From NCBI GenBank assembly GCA_023265045.1, contig JAHFUQ010000021.1, positions 1 to 41,019 of the forward strand: a stretch of DNA of 41,019 nucleotides, read 5' to 3'. The notes below the pieces were generated by a model. That model saw nothing but the letters and a program-made list of their open reading frames with translations. It ran no database searches and had not been told where the DNA came from. Source of the DNA: Acidimicrobiia bacterium. GTDB taxonomy: Bacteria; Actinomycetota; Acidimicrobiia; Acidimicrobiales; AC-14. Both the position numbers and the translations under genes were made by a program. This document shows, one piece after another, positions 24,953 through 33,679 of the stretch. Position 1 is the stretch's first letter. Each line of letters opens with the position of its first letter.

Positions 24953-26796
24953 GGGAGATGCGCGGCGGGGGCGAGGTGATCATGTGGCGCGGGCCGGGCG
25001 GGCCGGGCGGACCGCCCGGCCTCGAAGCCGAGCCGGTTCCCCTCAGGGACGCCTTGGCGGTGGCCCTTGACGCGGTGCGGCTGGCCTGGTCGGCCGACGC
25101 CCTGCGGCTCACCGGCGCGGTGGCGCTCGACGTCCTGCGGGCGTCATCCGACATCGCCCAGGTCGTCGCCAGCGGCGCCGCCGTCGAGGCGGTGGTGGAC
25201 GGGGCCAAGCCCCGGTCGCAGGTGCGCCGCCTCGCCGTCCTGGGCGGCCTCACGGCGTTCAGCGTGGCGACCGACAGCCTCTCGTCCATGCTCAAGGCGC
25301 GCGTGGGCCAGGAGACGACCCGGCTCGCCGAAGGCCGCATCCTCGACGTGGTCGCGTCCCTGGAGCTGGCGGACGTCGAGGACCCTGCGTTCCAGGACCG
25401 GCTGCAGAAGGCGTTGATGGGCACCGGCCACCATGGCTGGTTGCTGCGGAGCGCGTTCAGCGTCCCTCCGGCGGTGGGCGGCCTGGCGACGTCGGTGGCG
25501 ACAATGGGAGCCACCGACGTGCTGCTGTTCCCCCTCGTCGTCGCCGGGGCCGTGCCCCGCTGGCTGCTCACGCGCCGTTCCGAGGACCCGATGCGTGCTC
25601 TGGGGAGGCGCAGCCGCGGGGGCCGGGAGTCGGCCATGCTGCGCCACATCCTCACCGGCGGTCAGGCTGCTCACGAGGTGCGGGCGTTCGACGCCGCGCC
25701 CTACCTGCGCGCTCGCCACGACCGGATCGCGGACGAGGCCGCGACCGCCCAGATCGCGGTCGAACGCAAGAACCGGCTCCGGTCCATGGCGGCCAGCCTC
25801 GCCTTCCGCGCCGCCGCCGCGCCGTCAGCCGCCCGGGTCGTCGTGCAGTTCGCCCAGAAGAGGACATCGCTCTCCGGCGCCGTGGCGGCAGGGATGGCGA
25901 GCAACCGCTTGGCGACGAGCTCGCAGCGCCTGGTCGACATCGCCGGCGGCCTCCGCCGCACGGCCGCGGTGGTGGCCGACTACGCCAGCTTCCGCCGCGA
26001 GGAGGCGTCGCCCGTCGCCGGCGGCGTCAGCCCGAGCCGGGACTTCGAGCGCATCGTCATCGAGGACCTGAGCTTCACGTACCGAGGCAGCGACCGGGCC
26101 GTCCTCCACGGCGTCAACCTGGAGATCAAGCGGGGCGAGGTCGTCGCCCTCGTGGGCGAGAACGGGAGCGGGAAGACCACGCTGGCCAAGCTCACGTGCT
26201 GCCTCTACCAACCGACGGCGGGCCGCATCCGGTGGGACGACGTCGACACCGCGTCCTGCGACCCGGCCCGGGTGCGAGCCAACATCGCCGTAGTCTTTCA
26301 GGACTTCGCCCGCTACGTCTCGCTCAGCGCGGCCGAGAACATCGGCATCGGGATGCCCGAGCGGATGGACGACCGGGCCGCCATCGTCGACGCCGCTCGC
26401 CGGGCCGGCGCCCACGACATCATCACCGCGCTGCCCGACGGCTACGAGACCAAGATGTCCCGGCACTTCGGCGGCGTCGAGATCTCCACCGGCCAGTGGC
26501 AGCGCGTGGCGCTGGCGCGGGCCTTCCTGCGCGACGCTCCCCTCGTCGTGCTCGACGAGCCCACGGCCGCGCTGGACCCACGCGCCGAGCGGGACCTGTT
26601 TGAGACGGTGGCGTCGCTCTACCGAAGCCGCTCGGCCCTGCTGATCTCCCACCGCCTGTCGAGCGTGCGCTTCGCCGACCGCATCTGCGTGCTGAGCGGC
26701 GGTCGCATCACCGAGTCCGGTCCCCACGAGGAGCTGCTGGAGGCCGGCGGCGTCTACGCCGAGCTGTTCGAGATGCAGGCCCGCGCCTACCGCTGA
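24949..26796 (+). CDS. ABC exporter half-transporter (membrane plus ATPase)
   Basis: 615 residues. ATG 24949 overlaps the epimerase stop; ATG 24982 with GAGGT 5 bases upstream is a strong alternative start. The membrane domain (about 40-345) has weakly hydrophobic helices, e.g. VLLFPLVVAGAVPRWLL. The ATPase domain (about 360-615) has Walker A GENGSGKTT, Q-loop VVFQDF, signature STGQWQR in place of LSGGQ, Walker B LVVLDEPTAALD and switch His in ISHRL. It acts as a dimer. Coupling to a sugar-nucleotide enzyme hints at export of a glycan or glycosylated product (inference). Confidence 0.85.
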   Translation: MREMRGGGEVIMWRGPGGPGGPPGLEAEPVPLRDALAVALDAVRLAWSADALRLTGAVALDVLRASSDIAQVVASGAAVEAVVDGAKPRSQVRRLAVLGGLTAFSVATDSLSSMLKARVGQETTRLAEGRILDVVASLELADVEDPAFQDRLQKALMGTGHHGWLLRSAFSVPPAVGGLATSVATMGATDVLLFPLVVAGAVPRWLLTRRSEDPMRALGRRSRGGRESAMLRHILTGGQAAHEVRAFDAAPYLRARHDRIADEAATAQIAVERKNRLRSMAASLAFRAAAAPSAARVVVQFAQKRTSLSGAVAAGMASNRLATSSQRLVDIAGGLRRTAAVVADYASFRREEASPVAGGVSPSRDFERIVIEDLSFTYRGSDRAVLHGVNLEIKRGEVVALVGENGSGKTTLAKLTCCLYQPTAGRIRWDDVDTASCDPARVRANIAVVFQDFARYVSLSAAENIGIGMPERMDDRAAIVDAARRAGAHDIITALPDGYETKMSRHFGGVEISTGQWQRVALARAFLRDAPLVVLDEPTAALDPRAERDLFETVASLYRSRSALLISHRLSSVRFADRICVLSGGRITESGPHEELLEAGGVYAELFEMQARAYR

Positions 26797-26809
26797 GGGC
26801 CTCGCCGCG

Positions 26810-27199
26810 TCAGAGCAGGTCGCTCAGGTCGTCGGGGACGTCGACGGCGTGTTCGCGCAGGGCGTCGAGGGGGACGATCTGCAGGGCCCGCTCGTGGGTG
26901 GAGGCAAGTACGACGTGGGCGGCGGCGCCGTCGAGGTGGGCCTGGAGCCAGTTCCGGGCGGTGACGCACCACCGGTCGCCGGGCACGAGGCCGGGAAAGC
27001 GGTGCTCGGGAACGGGCGTGACGAGGTCGTTGCCGATGCCGCGCTGGTGCTCGAGGAACTCGGCCGTCACCACCGCGCAGATGGTGTGGCTGCCGCGGTC
27101 CTCCGGCCCGGTGCGGCAGCACCCGTCCCGATAGAAGCCGGTCAGGGGTTCGAGCCCGCACGGTTCCAGCTCCCCGCCCAAGACGTTGCGATCGGTCAT
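26810..27199 (-). CDS. DUF2237 family protein
   Basis: 129 residues, ATG 27199. Nearly the whole protein follows the DUF2237 pattern: NVLGGELEPCGLEPLTGFYR, DGCCRTGPEDRGSHTICAVV, TAEFLEHQRGIGNDL, FPGLVPGDRWCV and VVLASTHERALQIVPLDAL. Conserved Cys residues (LEPC, DGCC, HTIC, RWCV) could bind metal. Function unknown. It lies 17 bases after the stop of the VOC gene of the transporter operon, so it may be the last gene of that transcript. Confidence 0.88.
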   Translation of the reverse strand: MTDRNVLGGELEPCGLEPLTGFYRDGCCRTGPEDRGSHTICAVVTAEFLEHQRGIGNDLVTPVPEHRFPGLVPGDRWCVTARNWLQAHLDGAAAHVVLASTHERALQIVPLDALREHAVDVPDDLSDLL

Positions 27200-27216
27200 G
27201 GGCAGAAGTATTGCGG

Positions 27217-27609
27217 TTACTCGTCGATGCGGCCAAGGAAGTGGTCGTCGACGCCCGGGCGCACGAGCTCGTAGACCGCGAACCGCTGCCCCCCGGGCGC
27301 CCGCAGGCTGGCGCATGGGCCATGGGGGATCTCCAGCTCGACGACGTCGCCCGCTCCCCCAGCCCGCAGGGCCGCCACGGCGGCGGTGTAGTCGGCGACC
27401 CGGTACACGAGGATCGGCGTCTCACCCTGCAAGTGGCCCGACAGCAGCACGACCGGCCCCTCGTCCGACACCCGCAGGGCGGCGACGACCGTCCCCATCC
27501 CCCGCACCTTCCACAGCAGCTCGGCCCCGAACAGCTCGACGTACTGCCGGGCGGTGGCGTCGACGTCGCGAGTGGGGACGTAGACGAAGTCGAGGGACTG
27601 CAGCGTCAA
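27217..27609 (-). CDS. VOC-family protein coupled to the peptide transporter
   Basis: 130 residues, TTG 27609 overlapping the permease stop (TTGA). It begins LTLQSLDFVYVPTRDVDATA, then YVELFGAELLWKV, a second half ILVYRVADYTAAVAALRAGG, and APGGQRFAVYELVRP with the terminal Glu. It has the fold of glyoxalases and dioxygenases; the reaction is unknown. Coupling to dppC-like translation suggests it acts on, or senses, what the transporter brings in (inference). Confidence 0.82.
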   Translation of the reverse strand: MTLQSLDFVYVPTRDVDATARQYVELFGAELLWKVRGMGTVVAALRVSDEGPVVLLSGHLQGETPILVYRVADYTAAVAALRAGGAGDVVELEIPHGPCASLRAPGGQRFAVYELVRPGVDDHFLGRIDE

Positions 27610-28550
27610 CGGAGGTCGCGGCGGCGCAGGAGCAGGCCCCGTCCCGACCGCCGGGTGCGGGGGTCGAGGGCGTCGCGCAACCCGTCGCCCAACAGGTTCA
27701 GCCCCAGCACCGTGAGGAAGATGGCCGCGCCCGGGTAGAACATCATCTGCGGCGCGTGGTCGAGGTAGCTGCGGCCCTCGGAGAGCATGGCCCCCCACTC
27801 GGCCGCGGGCGGCTTCACGCCCAAGCCGAGGAAGGACAGGCTCGAAACGGCCAGAAGCATCACGCCCGTGTCCAGCGTCGTCCACACGATCACGGGGGCC
27901 ACGATGTTGGGCAGGATGTGGCGGAACAGCACACGCCGGTGCGACGCACCGCTTGCCCGCGCCGCCTCCACGTAGGCCTTGTTCTTCTCGCCCAGCACGG
28001 CGCCGCGCACGATCCGGGCGTACTGGGCCCAGCTCGCCACCACCAACGAGATGATGATGTTGCGCAGCCCCGGGCCGAGGACGCCGGTGATGACCAGTGC
28101 CAGCAGGAGGATCGGAAACGACAGCAGGATGTCCACGACCCGGCTGATGGCGGTGTCGATCAGCCCTCCGAAATAGCCGGCCACCATGCCTAAGACCAAC
28201 CCAACCAGGGCGACGCTCAGCCCCGCCACCAGGGCGCTGCCGATGGAAAGGCGGGCGCCGTGCAAGACCCGTGCGAACACGTCGCGCCCGAGGTGGTCGG
28301 TTCCGAAAAGGTGGGCGCGCGACGGTGGGTGGAAGCGGGCGGCGACGTCGACGAGGTTGGGGTCCCGGGTGGCGACGACGCTGGCGAAGATCCCCCCGAG
28401 CACGAGGACGGACACGAGGACGATCCCGATCATGGCGGTGCGGTCGCGCAGCAGGGCGCGCACGATCTCGCGCGCCGAGCCGACCTGGACCAGCGCCTCC
28501 TGGCTCTCGACCTCCTCGATCTGCTCGAGCTCGAGCCTGGTGATGGTCAC
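27606..28550 (-). CDS. DppC/OppC-like ABC permease
   Basis: 314 residues, GTG 28550 overlapping the upstream permease stop (GTGA). About 50 cytoplasmic residues come first (LELEQIEEVESQEALVQVGS). Helix 1 is IGIVLVSVLVLGGIFASVVA, then HLFGTDHLGRDVFARVLHGAR, the hallmark of DppC. The EAA loop is YVEAARASGASHRRVLFRHI. SSLSFLGLGVKPPAAEWGAML and LGLNLLGDGLRDALDPR close the protein. It forms the import channel with the next permease. Confidence 0.93.
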   Translation of the reverse strand: MTITRLELEQIEEVESQEALVQVGSAREIVRALLRDRTAMIGIVLVSVLVLGGIFASVVATRDPNLVDVAARFHPPSRAHLFGTDHLGRDVFARVLHGARLSIGSALVAGLSVALVGLVLGMVAGYFGGLIDTAISRVVDILLSFPILLLALVITGVLGPGLRNIIISLVVASWAQYARIVRGAVLGEKNKAYVEAARASGASHRRVLFRHILPNIVAPVIVWTTLDTGVMLLAVSSLSFLGLGVKPPAAEWGAMLSEGRSYLDHAPQMMFYPGAAIFLTVLGLNLLGDGLRDALDPRTRRSGRGLLLRRRDLR

Positions 28551-29497
28551 GCCGCCGCACTCGTCTTCTTCAACGAGATGCGCGGGTCGATGAGCGCGTA
28601 GGAGAGGTCGACGAGGAGGTTGACGATGGCGAAGCACACGCCGATGTAGAGGATGAAGGCCTGGATCATGGGGATGTCTCGTTGCGCGATGGCGTCCACA
28701 AGCAGCTTGCCGGCCCCCGGCCATACGAAGATCGTCTCGATGACGGTTACGCCCGCGAGCATGTGGCCGAAGCTGTTGCCGAAGGCGGTGACGACGGTGA
28801 GCAACGAGTTGCGCAGGGCGTGGCGGCCCACCACCAGCGCCTCCCGCACCCCCTTGGCCCGGGCGGTGGTGACATAGTCGCTGCCCAAGGCCTCGAGCAC
28901 CGCCGAACGGATGAATCGCGTCAGGCTCGCCATCGGGGCGACCGCCAGCGTCGCGACAGGGAGGATGAAGTTGCGCACGCCGCCGCGGCCCGCGACGGGG
29001 GTGAGGTGGAGGTGGACGGCGAAGACGATGATCAGCACCAGCGCCAGCCAGAAGCTGGGCATCGACGCCCCCGCCAGCGAGGCGACCCGCACCACTTGGT
29101 CGACGAGCCGGTTGCGCTTGACCGCGCAGATGATCCCGGCCGGGATGGCGACGGCCAGCGCCAGCAGGGCGGCCGGGATCGCCAGTTGGAGCGTGGGGGG
29201 CACCCGGCGCTTCAGCTCGGTGCTGACCGGCTCCCGGTTCGAGTAGGAGCGGCCGAGGTCGCCGTGGAGGACGTCGGAAACCCAACCGAAGTACTGGGCC
29301 GGCAGGGAGCGGTCGAGACCGAGATAGTGCCGAGCATTCTCGATCTCGACCAGCGACGGGGTGCGCGCCAGGCTGCGACTGGCGAACTGCTCGGCGGGGT
29401 CGCCCGGCGCGAACTGGACCAGGATGAAGGTGAGGAGCGAGACGCCGATGAGCGTCGGGATCACCAGCAGGACCCGACGCAGCGCATAAGTCCGCAC
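28547..29497 (-). CDS. DppB/OppB-like ABC permease
   Basis: 316 residues, GTG 29497. The first base of that GTG is the last base of the binding-protein stop (TAGTG). Six helices, beginning RRVLLVIPTLIGVSLLTFILVQFAPGD, which is the DppB opening. The EAA loop is YVTTARAKGVREALVVGRHALRN; then VTVIETIFVWPGAGKLLVDAI and SYALIDPRISL. It partners the DppC-like permease. No ATPase gene (dppD/F) is present in this operon. Confidence 0.93.
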   Translation of the reverse strand: MRTYALRRVLLVIPTLIGVSLLTFILVQFAPGDPAEQFASRSLARTPSLVEIENARHYLGLDRSLPAQYFGWVSDVLHGDLGRSYSNREPVSTELKRRVPPTLQLAIPAALLALAVAIPAGIICAVKRNRLVDQVVRVASLAGASMPSFWLALVLIIVFAVHLHLTPVAGRGGVRNFILPVATLAVAPMASLTRFIRSAVLEALGSDYVTTARAKGVREALVVGRHALRNSLLTVVTAFGNSFGHMLAGVTVIETIFVWPGAGKLLVDAIAQRDIPMIQAFILYIGVCFAIVNLLVDLSYALIDPRISLKKTSAAA

Positions 29498-31110
29498 TAT
29501 GAGGTGACGGTCACCTGCTCCCAGCGCACCTGGAGGAAGGCAAAGTGGGGCTGGAAGCCCTGCACGCTCTTCTTCATCCCGTAGATGCGGAAGATGCCGT
29601 TGAGGGGGATGATCGCCGCCTGGTTGTCGATGATCTCGTGCATGGCGTCGGCGACTTCCTTCTGGAGCTTGTCGTGGTCAGGCTCGGTGAAGGTGGGCTT
29701 CATCAGGGCGTCGAACTGACCGCCCGGGCCGACGATCGGCTGGTAACTGCCGCCGCTCGTCTCGGGCCCGCTGTACCAGAGCAGCCCGGGCAGGAACGAC
29801 GGGCTGGCGTCGTTCTGGTTGCCCTGCTCGAAGTACAGGTCGCCGTCCTTGTCGGTCAGGTGCTTGGTGTACGACGCGCTGTCCGCCGTCTCGACGATCT
29901 CCGAGTCGATGCCCACCGCCTTGAGCTGCGCCTGGATGAAGGTCGGGATGGGACGGTGGGCTTCCGCGGTCGGGAAGCCGCTGATCATGGTCAGCTTGAG
30001 CCTGCGGCCGTTCTTCTCCCGGATGCCGTCGGAGCCGACCTTCCACCCGGCGTTGTCGAGCAGCGTCTTGGCCCCGGCGACGTCGGTGGTGAAGCCCTTG
30101 ATCGTCGACGCGTACGACCCCAGCGCCCCGGGCGGGATCACCGTCTGATCCTTGGACGCGTTGCCTTCGAGCACGCCGTCGACCAGCTGCGCGCGGTCGA
30201 TGGACATGGCGACGGCCTTGCGCACGTTGACGTCCGAGAGGATGTCGCGCGGCGCCGGGTTCTTGATGTTGGCGTACATCGCTTCGTAGGCGCCGACGGC
30301 GCTGTTGGCGATGACGAAGCCCTTCGATTTCAGGCCCTTCACGTCCTGCGTGGGCACCTGGTAGATCACGTCGACGTCGCCCGCCTCGAGGGCTAGGCGG
30401 CGGGCGTTGCTGTCGGCGTAGAAGCGGGCCGTGATCTTGGCCACGCCCGCCTTCTGGCCCCAGTAGGTGTCGTTGCGCTCGACGACGATCGACTCCTTGG
30501 GCGAGTACGACACGAACTTGAACGGGCCGGTGCCGACCGGCTTCTTGGAGAAGTCCGCCCCGGGTGCGAAGACGCCGTTCTGGGGATGGACGAGCTGCTC
30601 GGGCACCCGGTAGTTGGTGACGGTGGGGGTGAAGTCGAGGGTGAAGTCGTCGACGACCACCGTCGAGTTGGGGCCGCTGCGGACGGTGCCTCCGGCGGTC
30701 AGCACCCGTGCGAGCCGGTCGAACAGGCCGGCCTTGACCGCGGCCGCGTTCAGGGGCTGGCCGTCCTGGAACGTCACCCCCTTGCGGATGAAGAACCGCC
30801 ACGTGTTGGGCGGCCGGAACTCCCAGCGCTCGGCCAGGAGAGGCTTGAGCTCGTAGTTCGTCCCGAAGAGGATCAGCGTCTCGGAGATGTTCATGTTCAG
30901 GGGGTAGACGCCGACGTTGACGTCGTTGGTCGGCGTCGCCTGGGTGATGTACAGGTCCTCGGTGAAGCCGACCTTGAGCTCGGCGTTGGGGTTGGCCTTC
31001 GGCGCCGCCGCCGTCGTCGGCGAGGTGGTGCTCTTCTTGTCGCTCCCGCACGCAGCGGCCACCAGGGCCATGGCGAACATGAGAACGACGATGCGCTTGA
31101 ACGGTCGCAA
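29497..31110 (-). CDS. Family 5 extracellular solute-binding lipoprotein
   Basis: 537 residues, TTG 31110. Lipoprotein signal RIVVLMFAMALVAAAC with lipobox, a Thr/Ser linker, then the SBP_bac_5 fold. Marks include LKPLLAERWEFRPPNTWRFF, RKGVTFQDGQPLNAAAVKAG, VGTGPFKFVSYSPKESIVVE and ALEAGDVDVIYQVP. LSDVNVRKAVAMSIDRAQLV also follows the family pattern. It delivers peptides or related ligands (nickel, opines) to the DppBC-like channel; the ligand cannot be read. It lies 17 bases downstream of the NMT1-like gene in the same operon. Confidence 0.92.
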   Translation of the reverse strand: MRPFKRIVVLMFAMALVAAACGSDKKSTTSPTTAAAPKANPNAELKVGFTEDLYITQATPTNDVNVGVYPLNMNISETLILFGTNYELKPLLAERWEFRPPNTWRFFIRKGVTFQDGQPLNAAAVKAGLFDRLARVLTAGGTVRSGPNSTVVVDDFTLDFTPTVTNYRVPEQLVHPQNGVFAPGADFSKKPVGTGPFKFVSYSPKESIVVERNDTYWGQKAGVAKITARFYADSNARRLALEAGDVDVIYQVPTQDVKGLKSKGFVIANSAVGAYEAMYANIKNPAPRDILSDVNVRKAVAMSIDRAQLVDGVLEGNASKDQTVIPPGALGSYASTIKGFTTDVAGAKTLLDNAGWKVGSDGIREKNGRRLKLTMISGFPTAEAHRPIPTFIQAQLKAVGIDSEIVETADSASYTKHLTDKDGDLYFEQGNQNDASPSFLPGLLWYSGPETSGGSYQPIVGPGGQFDALMKPTFTEPDHDKLQKEVADAMHEIIDNQAAIIPLNGIFRIYGMKKSVQGFQPHFAFLQVRWEQVTVTS

Positions 31111-31127
31111 GGGACGTTACTTTCCTT

Positions 31128-32027
31128 TCAAGATCCGCCACCGGTTTTGGTCAACAGGCGCTCGGGTCGGTACACGGACTCGGGCGGAGGGGCGGGCAAG
31201 TGGTGGGCGCGAGCGACGAAGTCAATGGTGGTCGCCCAGCGGTCGGCGTCCATCGAGCCGATGGGGTCCTCGGTGAAGATGCTGGCCTCCGCCAGCTCCC
31301 AGCCCTCGACGGCGTCGCCCGGATCGACATCGGGGTAGCGCTCCAGCAGGGACCCGACGCTCGCCTCCGGGTCCTCCCGCTGGCGGCAGAGGGCAGCCAC
31401 GACGGCTTGGGCCATGCGGTCGACCACGTCGGCGGGAAGGCTGTCGGCGGCCACGAGGCCGCTCGAGTACACCGGCAGGTCCAGGCGCACGGCCCGCACC
31501 TCGATCCCCGCCTGGCGTCGGGTGCGGGGGATGAGGTCGGCGTAATCGGCGACCGCGTCCACCTCGCCGCGCCCGAGGGCGGCGGGCGCTTTGCCGTAGT
31601 CGACGGGAACCAGTTCCGACCGCTCGAGGCCGAGGAACTCGAGCCCGGCCTGGTACTCCGCCACCAACCCGCTGGTGACGGGGCCGCCGAGGCGCCGGCC
31701 CGCCAGGTCCGAAGGCTGATGGAAGGGCGAATCGGCCGCCACGAGGCCCGAGATGGGGTCGCGTTGAACCACCATGGCGACGTAGCGCACCGCCAGATCG
31801 CCGGACTGGGCGCGCGCCCTCAGGTAGTGCGTCACGCTGGTCAGGCAGAAGTCCGAACCCCCGGCGGCGACCCGGCGGACGTTCTCGGGGCCCGGCGCCG
31901 GCTCCATCAACTCCACTTCCAACCCGAACTCGGCGAACAGACCGTTCGCCGCTGCCGCGATGTACGGCATGTGGTAGCCCGGCAGTCAGGTCGGGCAGTA
32001 GAAGCTCAAGCGCGTTGAGGTCGGCAA
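31128..32027 (-). pseudogene. NMT1/THI5-like solute-binding protein gene with early in-frame stop
   Basis: The frame from TTG 32027 (AGGGGG about 5 bases upstream) reads LPTSTRLSFYCPT, then TGA at 31986-31988, then LPGYHMPYIAAAANGLFAEFGLEVELM to 31128. The family motif spans both sides of the stop (LRLSFYC...GY.MPY.AA..GLF...GL.VEL), so codon 14 interrupts a once-continuous gene. The remaining part is intact, including VRRVAAGGSDFCLTSV and FHQPSDLAGRRLGGPVTSG. Re-initiation at ATG 31970 would give a 280-residue protein lacking a signal. It is either a nonsense mutation, a sequencing error or a shortened functional form. A good promoter lies directly upstream. Confidence 0.7.
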
Positions 32028-32058
32028 CGGTCCCCCCTTCCTCGCCGTCTCCTGCGCC

Positions 32059-32087
32059 ACTATCGAGCGGTGGACGCCCCGGTGCAA
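32059..32087 (-). promoter_or_regulatory. Sigma-70-like promoter of the transporter operon
   Basis: Minus strand: TTGCAC (plus 32082-32087), 17-bp spacer, GATAGT (plus 32059-32064). The expected start is near 32052, giving a leader of about 25 nt with an AGGGGG ribosome site before TTG 32027. Confidence 0.55.
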
Positions 32088-32134
32088 TAGATGTGAAACG
32101 TCACTAGCGGCGGTCGCCGGTACCTTGCAGCGCG

Positions 32135-32833
32135 ATGAACGTGCGCCGCGCCTTCGTCGCCGTCGCCTTCCTGCTCCCGCTCGCCTCGTGCAGCGGCGGG
32201 TGGCTCAAGTCGCCTCCCCCCACGACCGTTCCGGTCGGAGGGCGGTCAGGGGCGGGCACCACCGCGGGAACGGGGCTGCTGGCGCCGACGGCGCCCCCGA
32301 CGACCGCCCTGCGCGGCGCCGACCTGCGGGCCGGGGGCCAACCGCCCTGGTCAGGCGGGAAGCTGGCGACCGGGATCGCCCGCCAGGTGGGAGTCGAGCA
32401 ATGGAGCCAGGCCGCCAACCGCAACAGCGCCCGGCTCGTGCTGCCTGCCGACGTTTTCCTCACACCCTCGCAGATCGTGCGCCCGGCGAGCCCGCCCGGC
32501 GGTTGGGGCGTGGTCTGGGACGACATCGGCACGGGAAAGCCCGGCGTGCTGCCTTCGGGGCAGTTCTGCCCGACCTGCGGCCGGGCCGTCGTGGGGATGT
32601 CGGCAAGCGCCGCCGCGGCCGACAAGGCGGCCGTCCTGCGTTCTCCGATCGCGGTCCAATGGAGCGACGGGAGCGCGGTGGGTTACAGCAGTGCGCCCAA
32701 CGCGGCGCGCCAGTTCGTGGCCACGCTCTTCGTCGCCGGGCAGGACCGCACGTACCAGCTGTATTCGTACATCGGTCAACAACATCTCGAGAACCTGCTC
32801 GCCCAGCTGCGCTTCGTTGACAGCGCGCCCTGA
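32135..32833 (+). CDS. Unidentified lipoprotein with CxxC motif
   Basis: 232 residues. Signal MNVRRAFVAVAFLLPLASC with lipobox LASC, then a Thr/Pro/Gly linker. The mature domain begins near LATGIARQVGVEQWSQAANR. A CPTCG motif (FCPTCGRAVVGMS) sits mid-protein. The end is beta-rich: QFVATLFVAGQDRTYQLYSYI, then HLENLLAQLRFVD. I do not recognise the family. TACCTT at 32121-32126 would place transcription 2 bases before ATG 32135, so the mRNA is nearly leaderless. It is divergent from the transporter operon. Confidence 0.7.
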   Translation: MNVRRAFVAVAFLLPLASCSGGWLKSPPPTTVPVGGRSGAGTTAGTGLLAPTAPPTTALRGADLRAGGQPPWSGGKLATGIARQVGVEQWSQAANRNSARLVLPADVFLTPSQIVRPASPPGGWGVVWDDIGTGKPGVLPSGQFCPTCGRAVVGMSASAAAADKAAVLRSPIAVQWSDGSAVGYSSAPNAARQFVATLFVAGQDRTYQLYSYIGQQHLENLLAQLRFVDSAP

Positions 32834-33088
32834 AACGCGATTTGTAGTTCGCGGGCGTGAGCCTGCTACCGTTTCGGTGCTGACGCCGCGGGCGAGGGAA
32901 CGCGACGCCTTATCCCATTGGGGAGGGAGCCACTTACACACGCACGCCCAGGGTGCCGTCTGCACCTCGTATGGACGCCCGTGTCCCGAGCCGTACTTCC
33001 CTGCTCGCGAGCTGATGCTGAGTGACGAGTGCCCGCATTCCAGGCCACACCTGATGCCCCGTTCGGGGCGACCTCAAGGAGGCGCAAG
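32834..33088 (+). promoter_or_regulatory. 255-bp region upstream of the Rpf-like gene
   Basis: No gene. Actinobacterial rpf genes often carry c-di-AMP (ydaO) riboswitch leaders, so I looked for one. I see GC-rich small hairpins (e.g. GGTGC-CGTCT-GCACC near 32954) and a GGGGAGGGAGCC word. The conserved GGGGTGAAT and CCGAATCCGTCAGCTAAC blocks are absent. It is a possible structured leader of unknown type. Confidence 0.3.
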
Positions 33089-33670
33089 ATGCGCAAGCCA
33101 AATCGAGCGGCGGCTGTAGTCCTCGCGGCCATTGTCGCGTTGCCCATCGCAGTGAATGCCCTGGTCGGAGCGGCCTCGGCGGATACCAACAGCAACGAAG
33201 ACCGCACCGACAGCGAGGTGTATACCGAGGCCCGCGCCGACTACTGGCAGGCGCGAGCCGACTACGCGGCCCGCAAGGCCGCCACCAAAGCCAAGAAAGA
33301 AGCCGGCGAGGACGTCACGCCCGCTCCGCAGTCGCCGGCCGAGGCAGTGGCGGCGCTGACCGTGCCCGAGGCGGCCGTCGCGCCCGCCGCGCCGAAGGTC
33401 GCCGCCGTGCCTTTGGCAGAGGGCTACCCGACCAACGCCCAGCTGGCGGCGCTGCGCATGTGCGAGTCCACCGACCGGTACTGGCTGAACACCGGGAACG
33501 GGTACTACGGCGCCTACCAGTTCTCGGCCGTCACCTGGTGGTGGCTGGGCTACTCCGGCTACCCGCACGACGCCGCCCCGGCCGTGCAGGACGAAGCCGT
33601 TCGGGACCTCTACGACCTCATGGGCTGGTCGCCGTGGCCGGCCTGCTCCCGGTACCTCGGGTTCCGGTAA
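33089..33670 (+). CDS. Rpf-like transglycosylase, secreted
   Basis: 193 residues. ATG 33089 has AAGGAGG 7 bases upstream, an ideal site. Signal MRKPNRAAAVVLAAIVALPIAVNALVG with cleavage near AASA. A charged helical region follows (YTEARADYWQARADYAARKA, KAKKEAGED) and then an Ala/Pro linker. The C-terminal about 75 residues form the Rpf domain: LAALRMCESTDRYWLNTGNG, YYGAYQFSAVTWWWLG and PWPACSRYLGF. The Glu after the first Cys is the expected catalytic acid and the two Cys form the usual disulfide. It cleaves peptidoglycan during growth or resuscitation. Confidence 0.88.
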   Translation: MRKPNRAAAVVLAAIVALPIAVNALVGAASADTNSNEDRTDSEVYTEARADYWQARADYAARKAATKAKKEAGEDVTPAPQSPAEAVAALTVPEAAVAPAAPKVAAVPLAEGYPTNAQLAALRMCESTDRYWLNTGNGYYGAYQFSAVTWWWLGYSGYPHDAAPAVQDEAVRDLYDLMGWSPWPACSRYLGFR

Positions 33671-33679
33671 GCCAGCCGC

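Noticed and set aside
31986-31988. UGA as selenocysteine in the NMT1-like gene
   Set aside because: The position is not a redox site in the family, and no SECIS-like hairpin is evident immediately downstream; a nonsense change or sequence error is simpler.
32834-33088. c-di-AMP (ydaO) riboswitch upstream of the Rpf-like gene
   Set aside because: The expected conserved GGGGTGAAT and CCGAATCCGTCAGCTAAC-type blocks are not present; only generic GC hairpins are seen.
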